Source: Thiotrichales bacterium (lineage in GTDB: Bacteria > Pseudomonadota > Gammaproteobacteria > Thiomicrospirales > Thiomicrospiraceae). Taken from it: a stretch of DNA of 47,735 bases. The DNA lies in assembly GCA_016936535.1 (NCBI GenBank), contig JAFGXP010000007.1, positions 1 to 47,735 on the forward strand, given 5' to 3'. A program made the translations under genes and the position numbers. This document shows positions 1 to 7,182 of this stretch, one piece after another (the first letter of the stretch is position 1; every line of letters begins with the position of its first letter). Below the pieces are notes generated by a model. That model saw only the letters and a program-made list of their open reading frames with translations, searched no databases and was not told the origin of the DNA.

Positions 1-1241
1 CACTCAAGCGGTGCGCGCCAGTCGGAAATGAGGTCTTTTGAGTCGGGTAAAAAATCCGACCAAGCATCGCCGACCACCAATCCCGGGGTTTCGGAAACCA
101 CTTCAAACTGTCCGTTTTCTTGGATTTCGCCAATCAATACCGGCTTGGTGATGTGGTGGTTCGGCATCATCGCCGAGTAACCGCCGGTTAGGTTGGGGAC
201 ACTAATACCGATCATGGCATCGACCACTGCTTGCGGATCGGCGGTGCCGGCTTTCTCGACCGCTTTCACCCACATATTAAAGCCGATGTAAGTTGCTTCC
301 ATCGGATCGTTGGTGACGCGTTTATCGTTCTTAACGAATTTTTTCCAGTTGGCAATAAATTCGCTGTTGGCATCGGCCTCGACGCTTTGGAAATAGTTCC
401 ATGCCGCAAGATGTCCGACCAGCGGTTTGGTGTCTAGGCCGGAAAGTTCCTCTTCACCGACCGAGAAAGCGACCACTGGAATGGCTTCGGCAGAGATGCC
501 TTGGTTGCCCAATTCTTTATAGAAAGGCACGTTGGCATCGCCGTTGATGGTGGAAACCACCGCGGTTTTCTTACCGGCCGAACCGAAGGATTTGATATCC
601 GAAACGATGGATTGCCAATCCGAGTGACCGAACGGCGTGTAGTTGATCATGATGTCTTTTTCGGCTACGCCTTTAGACATGAGGTAGGCTTTAAGGATTT
701 TGTTGGTGGTACGCGGATAAACATAGTCCGTACCGGCGAGCACCCAGCGTTTTACACCGATTTCGTTCATTAAATAATCCACTGCGGGAATGGCTTGCTG
801 GTTTGGCGCAGCCCCGGTGTAGAACACGTATTTAGAAGACTCTTCGCCTTCATATTGAACCGGATAAAAAAGCGGCGTTTTCAGCTCTTCTACTACCGGT
901 AAAACCGATTTACGCGAGACCGATGTCCAGCAACCAAAAATGGTCGAAACCTTATCGTTCTGAATCAAGCCGCGCGCTTTTTCGGCAAAGAGCGGCCAGT
1001 CTGAGGCAGGATCGACCACAACGGCTTCAATTTTTTTGCCGAGCAGCCCGCCTTTTTTATTCTGTTCATCCACCAGCATCAGTACGGTATCTTTTAGCGT
1101 GGTTTCAGAAATGGCCATAGTACCGGAAAGCGAGTGCAAAACACCGATTTTGATAGTGTCGGCAGCGTGTATCGCGCCAGCCGCTAATAGACCAAGGGTT
1201 AAAGCGCCGATTTTAAAGGTAGTGTGTAGTGGGGATGACAT
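1..1241 (-). CDS. urtA: Urea ABC transporter substrate-binding protein (3' end outside window)
   Basis: Periplasmic binding protein of the high-affinity urea ABC transporter (UrtABCDE). The reading frame is open from ATG at 1241 to the left edge, so the C-terminus is missing; 413 codons are present. A signal peptide of about 27 residues ends near AGAIHAAD, followed by the family start IKIGVLHSLSGTMAISE. Further UrtA-type stretches are TIFGCWTSVSRK, PLFYPVQYEGEESS, YVFYTGAAPNQQ and NHHITKPVLIGE. The start is supported by GGAG about ten bases upstream. The rest of the urt operon would lie to the left. Family assignment is confident; urea as ligand rests on similarity only. A nitrogen-source role is expected for an autotroph, but I found no convincing sigma-54 promoter upstream. 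Confidence 0.88.
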   Translation of the reverse strand, partial: MSSPLHTTFKIGALTLGLLAAGAIHAADTIKIGVLHSLSGTMAISETTLKDTVLMLVDEQNKKGGLLGKKIEAVVVDPASDWPLFAEKARGLIQNDKVSTIFGCWTSVSRKSVLPVVEELKTPLFYPVQYEGEESSKYVFYTGAAPNQQAIPAVDYLMNEIGVKRWVLAGTDYVYPRTTNKILKAYLMSKGVAEKDIMINYTPFGHSDWQSIVSDIKSFGSAGKKTAVVSTINGDANVPFYKELGNQGISAEAIPVVAFSVGEEELSGLDTKPLVGHLAAWNYFQSVEADANSEFIANWKKFVKNDKRVTNDPMEATYIGFNMWVKAVEKAGTADPQAVVDAMIGISVPNLTGGYSAMMPNHHITKPVLIGEIQENGQFEVVSETPGLVVGDAWSDFLPDSKDLISDWRAPLE

Positions 1242-1545
1242 ACAACAAAGCTCCAAAATAAAGGGAAAGAGAGGATTCATCCTTTATTAAGCTTTTATTA
1301 AGCCTATATATTAAAGTCTATATAAATCAATAAGATAATGATTTTTTTATTGTTTGCGTGCGAGTTTTTAAAAGAATTTGATTGGTAGTGGTGCTTTTTA
1401 TGATTTTTTTGGTGCGATTTTTGATAAGCGAAACCTGAGGTAAAGCGAGAGCCTTTCTCGGCTTAATAGAACACGTTTTAGAGAGACTATTCTGTCGAAT
1501 AGAAGCGCTTGTTTAGAAGGGGGTAGGGTGTAGGATGGAAAAAAC
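1242..1545. other. Intergenic region upstream of urtA
   Basis: About 300 bases between the urtA start and the nrdA terminator, with no convincing gene. It is AT-rich near urtA and contains short direct repeats (TTTATTAAGC twice near 1284-1303; CTATATA twice near 1303-1324). It presumably holds the urtA promoter, but no -35/-10 pair or -24/-12 pair stands out. Confidence 0.4.
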
Positions 1546-1582
1546 AAAACCGCCGCAAAGAAGGTTTCTTTGAGGCGGTTTT
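1546..1582 (-). terminator. Rho-independent terminator of nrdA
   Basis: Inverted repeat with 17-base arms (1546-1562 and 1566-1582), one mismatch and a 3-base loop; the core is AAAACCGCC against GGCGGTTTT. On the minus strand it is followed by a T-rich run. It lies 19 bases past the nrdA stop, so nrdA transcription ends before urtA. Confidence 0.85.
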
Positions 1583-1600
1583 ATTTGTTGTGTGCGAGGG

Positions 1601-3868
1601 CTACAACTTACAAGCACCGCCAGCGCAACCATCATCCTCTTGGTTGTCGTCGGCTCCGTCACGGGTATTGTGATAGTACAGGGTTTTTAAGCCCATTTTG
1701 TAAGCGTATAGCAGGTCTTGCAAAATCACTTTGACCGGCACCTTATCTTCAGCAAATCGCGAAGGGTCGTAATTGGTGTTGGCAGAAATTGCTTGATCCA
1801 CAAACTTCTGCATAATGCCAACCAGTTGCAAATAACCTTGATTGCTGGGGATTTGCCACAGCAATTCGTAGTTATCCCGCAATTCTTTAAACCCAGGAAC
1901 CACTTGTTTAAGAATCCCATCTTTTGATGCTTTCACCGAAACATAGCCACGCGGTGGCTCAATGCCATTGGTGGAGTTGGTGATTTGCGATGAGGTTTCG
2001 CATGGCATCAAGGCGGTGAGGGTTGAGTTGCGTAGCCCCTGTTGTTGAATCTGGCTGCGTAACTGCTCCCAATCTAAGTGCAACGGTTCACTGCAAACGC
2101 TATCGACTTCTTTTTTATAGGTATCAATTGGCAGTAAGCCTTGAGCGTAGGTGGTTTCATTAAAGTACTCACAGGCGCCCAGTTCTTTTGCCAGATGGGT
2201 CGAGGCTTTGAGGAGGTAATACTGAATGGCCTCAAAGGTTCGGTGGACCAAGGCGTTGGCCGAACCGTCTGAGTAACGCACTCCATTTTTCGCCAAATAG
2301 TAGGCAAGATTGGTCACCCCGACCCCAAGTGTTCGGCGTCCCATACTGGCGCGTTGAGCAGCGGGTACTGGGTAGTCTTGATAGTCCAGCAGGCTATCTA
2401 GGGCACGAACAATTAAGTCTGAAAGTTTTTCCAGCTCCGAGAGGTCGTCCAGTGCACCCAAGTTGAATGCCGACAGGGTACAGAGAGCAATTTCTCCATT
2501 TGGGTCTTCGACTGAGTTGAGCGGTTTGGTCGGCAAAGCGATTTCTAAGCACAGGTTGGATTGATGAACCGGTGCAACCTTGGGGTCAAATGGACTGTGT
2601 GTGTTGCAGTGGTCAACGTTTTGAATGTAAATTCGACCGGTTTGCGCACGCTCTTGGGCAATGGTGGTAAAGAGTTCTAGGGCCTTAATCTGTTTTTTAC
2701 GAATGCTAGGGTCGGCTTCGTAGATTTTGTAGAGGCGCTCAAACTCAGGCTGGTCAGCAAAGAAGGCATCGTATAGGCCGGGCACGTCAGAAGGGCTAAA
2801 TAAAGTAATTAAGCCGCCTTCCATCATCCGCTGGTACATCATTCGGTTGATTTGCACACCGTAATCCAAATGACGAGCGCGGTTCTCTTCCACGCCGCGA
2901 TTGTTTTTGAGCACAATCAAGGATTCGACTTCTAAATGCCAAATCGGGTAAAACAGCGTGGCAGCGCCACCGCGTACTCCGCCCTGCGAGCAAGATTTCA
3001 CCGCCGTTTGGAAGTGTTTAATAAATGGAATCATCCCTGTGTGATAGGCTTCACCGCCACGGATTTCTGAGCCGAGTGCGCGAATGCGGCCAACATTGAC
3101 GCCGATACCGGCACGCTGAGACACGTATTTCACAATCGAAGATGAGGTGGCATTAATCGAATCCAGCGAATCACCGCATTCAATCAAAACGCAGGAGCTG
3201 AATTGACGCGTTGGTGTGCGAACCCCCGACATAATTGGCGTTGGTAAAGACAATTTAAACAGCGAGGCCGCGTCATAGAAGTCTTTGACATACTGCATCC
3301 GTGTTGTTTGCCGATAGTGGCCGAACAGACACATCGGAATTAGGATGTAAATGAATTGTGGGCTTTCGTAAATCTGCTTGGTGACGCGGTTTTGCACCAA
3401 GTATTTGCCTTCTAGCTGTTTGACAGCGGCATAACTGAAAAGCAAATCACGGTTGTGATCCATGTAGTCGTTGAGTTCTTGCAGTTCTGCGGGGTTATAG
3501 TCACGCAGAATCTGCGGGTCGTAAACGCCTTTGGCCGTTAGGGTGGCAAGGTGCGTCTGTAAGTGCGGGGGTTCATATTGGCCAAAAGCACGTTTACGTA
3601 AATGAAAAATCGCCAAGCGTGCCGCCAGGTGTTGGTAGTCAGGCGAGCGCTCAGAAATTAAATCGGCAGCAGACTTGATAATGGTTTCGTGGATGTCCGA
3701 GGTTTTGATGCCTTCATAAAACTGAATATGCGAGCGCAGTTCAACTTCGGAGACCGAGACGTTTTCTAACCCTTCGGCGGCCCAGGTAATAACCCGGTGA
3801 ATTTTTTCCAAATCAATGGCTTCGGTACGGCCATCGCGCTTGGTAACTTGGATGTTTGGCTGACTCAT
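1601..3868 (-). CDS. nrdA: Class Ia ribonucleoside-diphosphate reductase, alpha subunit
   Basis: Catalytic subunit of aerobic ribonucleotide reductase, reducing NDPs to dNDPs together with the radical-bearing NrdB subunit. The length of 755 residues matches the family (E. coli 761). An N-terminal ATP-cone (about residues 5-95, starting VTKRDGR) suggests allosteric activity control. Active-site cysteines are visible: C226 in RQFSSCVLIE, the thiyl-radical cysteine in SNLCLEI (about 441) and its partner in IALCTLSAFN. The C-terminal thioredoxin-reducible pair is in DDGCAGGACKL. nrdB is not next to it: a terminator follows directly and urtA comes next. The upstream region carries a sigma-70 promoter, two NrdR boxes and three DnaA boxes, described separately. 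Confidence 0.97.
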   Translation of the reverse strand: MSQPNIQVTKRDGRTEAIDLEKIHRVITWAAEGLENVSVSEVELRSHIQFYEGIKTSDIHETIIKSAADLISERSPDYQHLAARLAIFHLRKRAFGQYEPPHLQTHLATLTAKGVYDPQILRDYNPAELQELNDYMDHNRDLLFSYAAVKQLEGKYLVQNRVTKQIYESPQFIYILIPMCLFGHYRQTTRMQYVKDFYDAASLFKLSLPTPIMSGVRTPTRQFSSCVLIECGDSLDSINATSSSIVKYVSQRAGIGVNVGRIRALGSEIRGGEAYHTGMIPFIKHFQTAVKSCSQGGVRGGAATLFYPIWHLEVESLIVLKNNRGVEENRARHLDYGVQINRMMYQRMMEGGLITLFSPSDVPGLYDAFFADQPEFERLYKIYEADPSIRKKQIKALELFTTIAQERAQTGRIYIQNVDHCNTHSPFDPKVAPVHQSNLCLEIALPTKPLNSVEDPNGEIALCTLSAFNLGALDDLSELEKLSDLIVRALDSLLDYQDYPVPAAQRASMGRRTLGVGVTNLAYYLAKNGVRYSDGSANALVHRTFEAIQYYLLKASTHLAKELGACEYFNETTYAQGLLPIDTYKKEVDSVCSEPLHLDWEQLRSQIQQQGLRNSTLTALMPCETSSQITNSTNGIEPPRGYVSVKASKDGILKQVVPGFKELRDNYELLWQIPSNQGYLQLVGIMQKFVDQAISANTNYDPSRFAEDKVPVKVILQDLLYAYKMGLKTLYYHNTRDGADDNQEDDGCAGGACKL

Positions 3869-3885
3869 GAGCGGATTTTTTAACC

Positions 3886-3894
3886 TGTGTATAA
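3886..3894 (-). promoter_or_regulatory. DnaA box in nrdA leader
   Basis: TTATACACA read on the minus strand, an exact match to TTATNCACA. It lies 18 bases upstream of the nrdA start codon, inside the predicted 5' leader. Confidence 0.5.
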
Positions 3895-4018
3895 ATAAAA
3901 CGTGGTTAACAAGAGTGTAATCAACAGATTTATTTTCGATTTCATAGGCTTAGCGCCTAAAGAAGCAGTGACTTGTGAACTCTTGGCCTTAATTGCAAGT
4001 GTGTTAAGTGCCAAAGCT

Positions 4019-4034
4019 CTACAACATATGGTGA
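4019..4034. promoter_or_regulatory. NrdR box, distal copy
   Basis: CTACAACATATGGTGA matches the NrdR consensus (ACACWATATATWGTGT) at about 11 of 16 positions. It begins exactly 31 bases from the second box, three helical turns, which is the tandem arrangement NrdR uses. It falls just downstream of the predicted nrdA transcription start. Confidence 0.6.
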
Positions 4035-4049
4035 TACGTCTGCTTAGGT

Positions 4050-4065
4050 GCACAGAATATAGTGG
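4050..4065. promoter_or_regulatory. NrdR box overlapping the nrdA -10 element
   Basis: GCACAGAATATAGTGG matches the NrdR consensus at about 12 of 16 positions and covers the -10 hexamer of the predicted nrdA promoter. NrdR, an ATP/dATP-sensing repressor, typically binds such paired sites and blocks RNA polymerase. Confidence 0.65.
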
Positions 4066-4084
4066 AAATTTGAAATCGGTGCAA
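4056..4084 (-). promoter_or_regulatory. Predicted sigma-70 promoter of nrdA
   Basis: On the minus strand TTGCAC (4084-4079), a 17-base spacer and TATATT (4061-4056). The predicted start near 4049 gives a leader of about 180 bases to the nrdA ATG at 3868. Its overlap with an NrdR box supports the assignment. Confidence 0.6.
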
Positions 4085-4116
4085 GCTTAAAGAAATCCAC
4101 AGGCTGTGCGTAAAAC

Positions 4117-4193
4117 TTATCCACAGAGCTGTGGAAATCTGGATTAAAACCCGATTTTTAGCGGTTTTGTCCTGCGAATAAAGATGTGGATAA
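4117..4193. promoter_or_regulatory. Two DnaA boxes upstream of the nrdA promoter
   Basis: Perfect TTATCCACA on the plus strand at 4117-4125 and on the minus strand at 4185-4193, with weaker TCCACA-containing matches near 4093 and 4130. DnaA is known to regulate nrdAB in E. coli through boxes upstream of the promoter, and the placement here (about -70 and -140) is similar. No neighbouring gene suggests a replication origin. Confidence 0.6.
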
Positions 4194-4292
4194 GTGTGTG
4201 AATAGGCAAAATGTATCGCGCAAAATTTTTTTATTGAGTTCTAAATAAAATTAGGGTAATAGTTGGTGTTATTGGTCGATGTGAGAAACAAA

Positions 4293-4317
4293 AAAAGAGC
4301 CGCATAAGGGCTCTTTT
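4293..4317 (-). terminator. Terminator of the DUF2892 gene
   Basis: Stem AAAAGAGCC / GGCTCTTTT with a 7-base loop, followed on the minus strand by a run of T. It lies 18 bases past the stop of the gene at 4335-4538. Confidence 0.8.
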
Positions 4318-4334
4318 CGCTGGGTAAATCGGAC

Positions 4335-4538
4335 TTATTTAGGGTACTTGATGTTTGCGTGCACTGGGCAGGTTTGAATGCCAAGAAGTGTGTACATTGG
4401 ACACCATTTTATCAGGCCAGTGATAAGCGGCACGATACCGATGTACCCCCAAGCACCAAGAATTTCCATATAAGCTAAGGCAATCAAGAGCGCACCCAAG
4501 CCAATTCGTAAAATACGATCAATTAATCCAATATTCAT
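4335..4538 (-). CDS. DUF2892 (YgaP-like) small inner-membrane protein
   Basis: 67 residues starting MNIGLIDRILRIGLG, typical of the DUF2892 / YgaP transmembrane family. Two hydrophobic segments (about 10-27 and 31-43) are followed by CPMYTLLGIQTCP, the family's conserved cysteine-containing loop. These proteins occur alone or fused to rhodanese domains and are often found near sulfur-transfer genes; the function of stand-alone members is unknown. It has its own terminator and a good ribosome site (AGAGGTGAG) before the ATG, so it is probably monocistronic. It is divergent from the ModE-like gene across 171 bases. Confidence 0.85.
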   Translation of the reverse strand: MNIGLIDRILRIGLGALLIALAYMEILGAWGYIGIVPLITGLIKWCPMYTLLGIQTCPVHANIKYPK

Positions 4539-4709
4539 TTCTCACCTCTGATTGTAAAAAGATCATGCTTTTTGATTATAGCCGAGCCGCTGATTAAGTT
4601 GGATGGAATCCTTCTTTGCGCTTTTTTGGAGGGCGCTCAGTCGAGCATTGTCGTGACTTTTTTGATACATTAAAGGCCTTTTTCTAAGAAGTCACGGAAG
4701 AATAGGGCC

Positions 4710-5174
4710 ATGAATCAAATATCGTCATCCGCTGAAAAGAGTTCGCCAGAACTGACGGAGCCAGAAAAAATTCCGGGCGGCGCTTACTCGGAATGGATTC
4801 ATGCACGCTTTTGGATTAAAGGCAAAAATGCGAGTTTTGTTGGTATTGGCCGAGTGCAGTTGCTGGAACACATTCAGCGCTACGGTTCTATGAATCGTGC
4901 GGCGAAAGAGATGGGCATGTCTTATAAAAAAGCCTGGAAACTGGTGGATGAATTGAATGAAATCTACGAGCAGCCTTTAGTGGTTAAGGCCCAGGGCGGA
5001 AAATCCGGTGGCGGCAGTTTATTAACGCCTAAGGGATTGGCATTAATTGCTTTGTTTCGTGAAATGGAGCAGGAGATGCGGGCGTTTTTAGATCAGGCCA
5101 GCATTAAGGTTCAGGCTTTTAATGAACAAGATCTTGGCTCCAAGGTTGCAGAAAACCGCGCCGAAAAAGACTAG
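4710..5174 (+). CDS. ModE-family winged-helix DNA-binding protein without molybdate-binding domain
   Basis: 154 residues. Residues about 28-125 match the N-terminal DNA-binding domain of ModE / LysR-type winged helix: ARFWIKGKNASFVGIGRVQLLEHI, then GSMNRAAKEMGMSYKKAWKLVDELN, then GGKSGGGSLLTPKGLALI. Full ModE adds two TOBE (molbindin) domains that sense molybdate; these are absent and the protein ends in a charged tail. A separate single-domain Mop protein is encoded at 34573-34782. The target genes are unknown; by family it could regulate molybdate or tungstate uptake or molybdoenzyme genes. Start at ATG 4710 with AGGG upstream. Confident on the domain, not on the effector. Confidence 0.85.
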   Translation: MNQISSSAEKSSPELTEPEKIPGGAYSEWIHARFWIKGKNASFVGIGRVQLLEHIQRYGSMNRAAKEMGMSYKKAWKLVDELNEIYEQPLVVKAQGGKSGGGSLLTPKGLALIALFREMEQEMRAFLDQASIKVQAFNEQDLGSKVAENRAEKD

Positions 5175-5196
5175 GCGCGGCCTGTGCCTAGCACTT

Positions 5197-6672
5197 TTAA
5201 CGAATTAGCGGCTTTTCCAATTCACTCGTGGACTCTGGTTTAAGCTCGAAAGCATTTATTAACGGGCTGTGTTCAGCGAGGGTTTCTGTTTTCGGGCCAG
5301 ACGGATTCGTGAACTGGTCATTCAGTTTTTGAATCGTCTGCTTAGAGGCTTGAGTAACCTTAAACAGTATTTTTTGACTGCGACTGCCCCAGCCTCGCGG
5401 TTGGCTGAAAACAAGGCTACGCCAAGCGCGCGTACTGTGGGCCAGTGCTTTTGCTAGCGGGACAAGGCCTTGTTTGTGCAAGCTTTTTTGTTGCCACTGG
5501 CTGAGCTTTTCTCGGGCAAAAAAATGCACTGCAAAGACCGATAATACACCAACAATCAGCCCAATAAAGCCCCAGCCGCCTTCTGCTTGTTGCGCCGCTA
5601 CCTGCGAGACTTCTTGCGTTGGGGATAGCAAAAACCATCCTACCGCCAGTGCAGCAATCGCGCTTAAATCCGCTAATAAGACACGTTTTCGCCAAAGGGT
5701 TAGTTCGGTTTGCAGGCGAGGCATCCACTCCTGTTCAATTTGTTGCGCGATCGTTTCCAATGAACGGGTAATTCGATAGCTGCGTTCAATTCCTACCTTG
5801 TCAATTCGCTGCAAAATCTTATCTAAATCGCGTGTACTGCGTGCGGCAAAACGAGCACGAACAACCGGATCTTCGATTTGAGAGGCTTGATCATTGTAAA
5901 TTGCATAAAAGTTGCCACCGGTTAATCCTTGAGAGGAGAGTGCACGTTGCCAAGAGCCAATAATTTCTTCTAGGTTGTCTTCTTTAGCGGCGGTATCAAT
6001 CTGGTTCAAGACATAGAGCATTTTGTCGGCATCATGTCGTTGCCGGGTTGCAGCGACTAAGTGCTCAAGCGTATCGCGCATCGCGCCCGGCTCTGGGTGG
6101 CGGGCATCAAAAAAGACCAGTACTAAATCAGAGAGATCAATGATGTGTTTCGTCACTCTAAGGGTGGCATCGCGTTGTGAATCGGCATCAAATCCCGGAG
6201 AATCAATCAAAATCTTACCGAGTAAAGGCGCGGCCTCCAATGTTTTCAGTTGCAGGTAGCTGTCAATGCGTTTGCCTTCGCCGCGAGCAACCTGTTCAAT
6301 TTGTGCGCTCATACCATAAAAAGGAAAGCGAGGGTCGGAGTCGAGAGCTAAGCCGGGAAGGGTTGTGATTTCAGGTCGATTACCATGACAAATTACCGTA
6401 AATTTATCATCGACAGCCTGATTGCCGGTGGTTTGTACACTACGTCCTAGATAACGATTGATAAAACTCGATTTTCCAGCAGAGAAGGTGCCCAGCAGAG
6501 AGATTAGCGGCCACCATGAAATCTGTTGCGCATAAGATTCTTGAGGGGACAGTAAGCCGGTTTTATGGCCTACTTTATCCAGCAATTGATAGTAGCTCAG
6601 GGTTTCTTCCAGCAGAGGATTTTCTTGATGGAGCAGATGTTGCAATTTCTGGTAGCGCTCTTTGGGGGTCAT
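5197..6672 (-). CDS. Dynamin-like GTPase, membrane-associated
   Basis: About 491 residues. The G domain carries the P-loop GTFSAGKSS (about residue 60), the G3 motif DSPG (about 155) and the G4 motif NQID (about 225). A conserved PEPGAMRDT segment lies between G3 and G4. Two hydrophobic helices near residues 325-345 and 365-385 flank a short loop and would place it at the inner membrane. Bacterial dynamin-like proteins act in membrane remodelling or repair, but this subgroup is uncharacterised. The second ATG (6672) has the better-spaced AGGA; the ATG at 6678 is the alternative. It is convergent with the ModE-like gene, 22 bases apart. Confidence 0.8.
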   Translation of the reverse strand: MTPKERYQKLQHLLHQENPLLEETLSYYQLLDKVGHKTGLLSPQESYAQQISWWPLISLLGTFSAGKSSFINRYLGRSVQTTGNQAVDDKFTVICHGNRPEITTLPGLALDSDPRFPFYGMSAQIEQVARGEGKRIDSYLQLKTLEAAPLLGKILIDSPGFDADSQRDATLRVTKHIIDLSDLVLVFFDARHPEPGAMRDTLEHLVAATRQRHDADKMLYVLNQIDTAAKEDNLEEIIGSWQRALSSQGLTGGNFYAIYNDQASQIEDPVVRARFAARSTRDLDKILQRIDKVGIERSYRITRSLETIAQQIEQEWMPRLQTELTLWRKRVLLADLSAIAALAVGWFLLSPTQEVSQVAAQQAEGGWGFIGLIVGVLSVFAVHFFAREKLSQWQQKSLHKQGLVPLAKALAHSTRAWRSLVFSQPRGWGSRSQKILFKVTQASKQTIQKLNDQFTNPSGPKTETLAEHSPLINAFELKPESTSELEKPLIR

Positions 6673-6920
6673 CGGCATTTCCTTTGAGATGGGCGTACTT
6701 CATTGTAGCGGTTGAGAACCCAAATGCCTATTTCCGTCTTGAGTATTGTGAACGAGAAGACTGTGTATTTTTCGATTCATTAATGTATCCTTTTATAAGT
6801 GATACGATTGCTTTTTATAAAAAAGTTTAGCTCCAATAAGTTGAGTAAAAGCGGTATAAATTGACTGTGTAGATTTTTCTATTCATTTAAGTGTTTTTTA
6901 GTCAATTTAAAAGGAGCGTT

Positions 6921-7175
6921 ATGATGCGTGCTTTAATTTTGCTTTTGGCGTTATTTTTTAACCAAGCCATTTTGGCGGCGCCAGTGAATGTGAATACGGC
7001 AACAAGTATTGAGGTCGCTAATGCGTTAACTGGCATTGGTGAAGCCAAAGCGATGAAAATTACCGAGCATTGCCAAGCGGTAAAGTGCAAGCAACCTGAG
7101 GATTTATTGCAAGTTAACGGCATTGGTGAAAAGACCTTAGAGAAAATTAGGGCTGATTTGCGTTTTGAGGACTAA
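6921..7175 (+). CDS. ComEA-like helix-hairpin-helix protein, secreted
   Basis: 84 residues with a signal peptide (about 1-20, ending ILAAP) followed by one (HhH)2 unit: VNVNTATSIEVANALTGIG and DLLQVNGIGEKTLEKI. This is the ComEA / YbaV pattern of small periplasmic double-stranded-DNA-binding proteins involved in natural transformation. Two cysteines (EHCQAVKCK) may form a disulfide. AAGGAG sits just upstream of the ATG at 6921; a longer in-frame start at 6891 lacks a ribosome site. The next gene, a secreted DNA ligase, begins 7 bases after the stop, so the two are very probably co-transcribed and act on the same extracytoplasmic DNA. Confidence 0.87.
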   Translation: MMRALILLLALFFNQAILAAPVNVNTATSIEVANALTGIGEAKAMKITEHCQAVKCKQPEDLLQVNGIGEKTLEKIRADLRFED

Positions 7176-7182
7176 GCGTTTT

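Noticed and set aside
1284-1324. Short direct repeats upstream of urtA as a regulatory array
   Set aside because: They are AT-rich, imperfectly spaced and few; chance cannot be excluded.
3902-4090. 62-codon plus-strand open frame upstream of nrdA
   Set aside because: It runs across the predicted nrdA promoter, NrdR boxes and leader; no ribosome site and no recognisable protein.
4093-4193. Cluster of DnaA boxes as a replication origin
   Set aside because: No dnaA, dnaN, gidA or AT-rich unwinding repeats accompany it; regulation of nrdA explains the boxes better.
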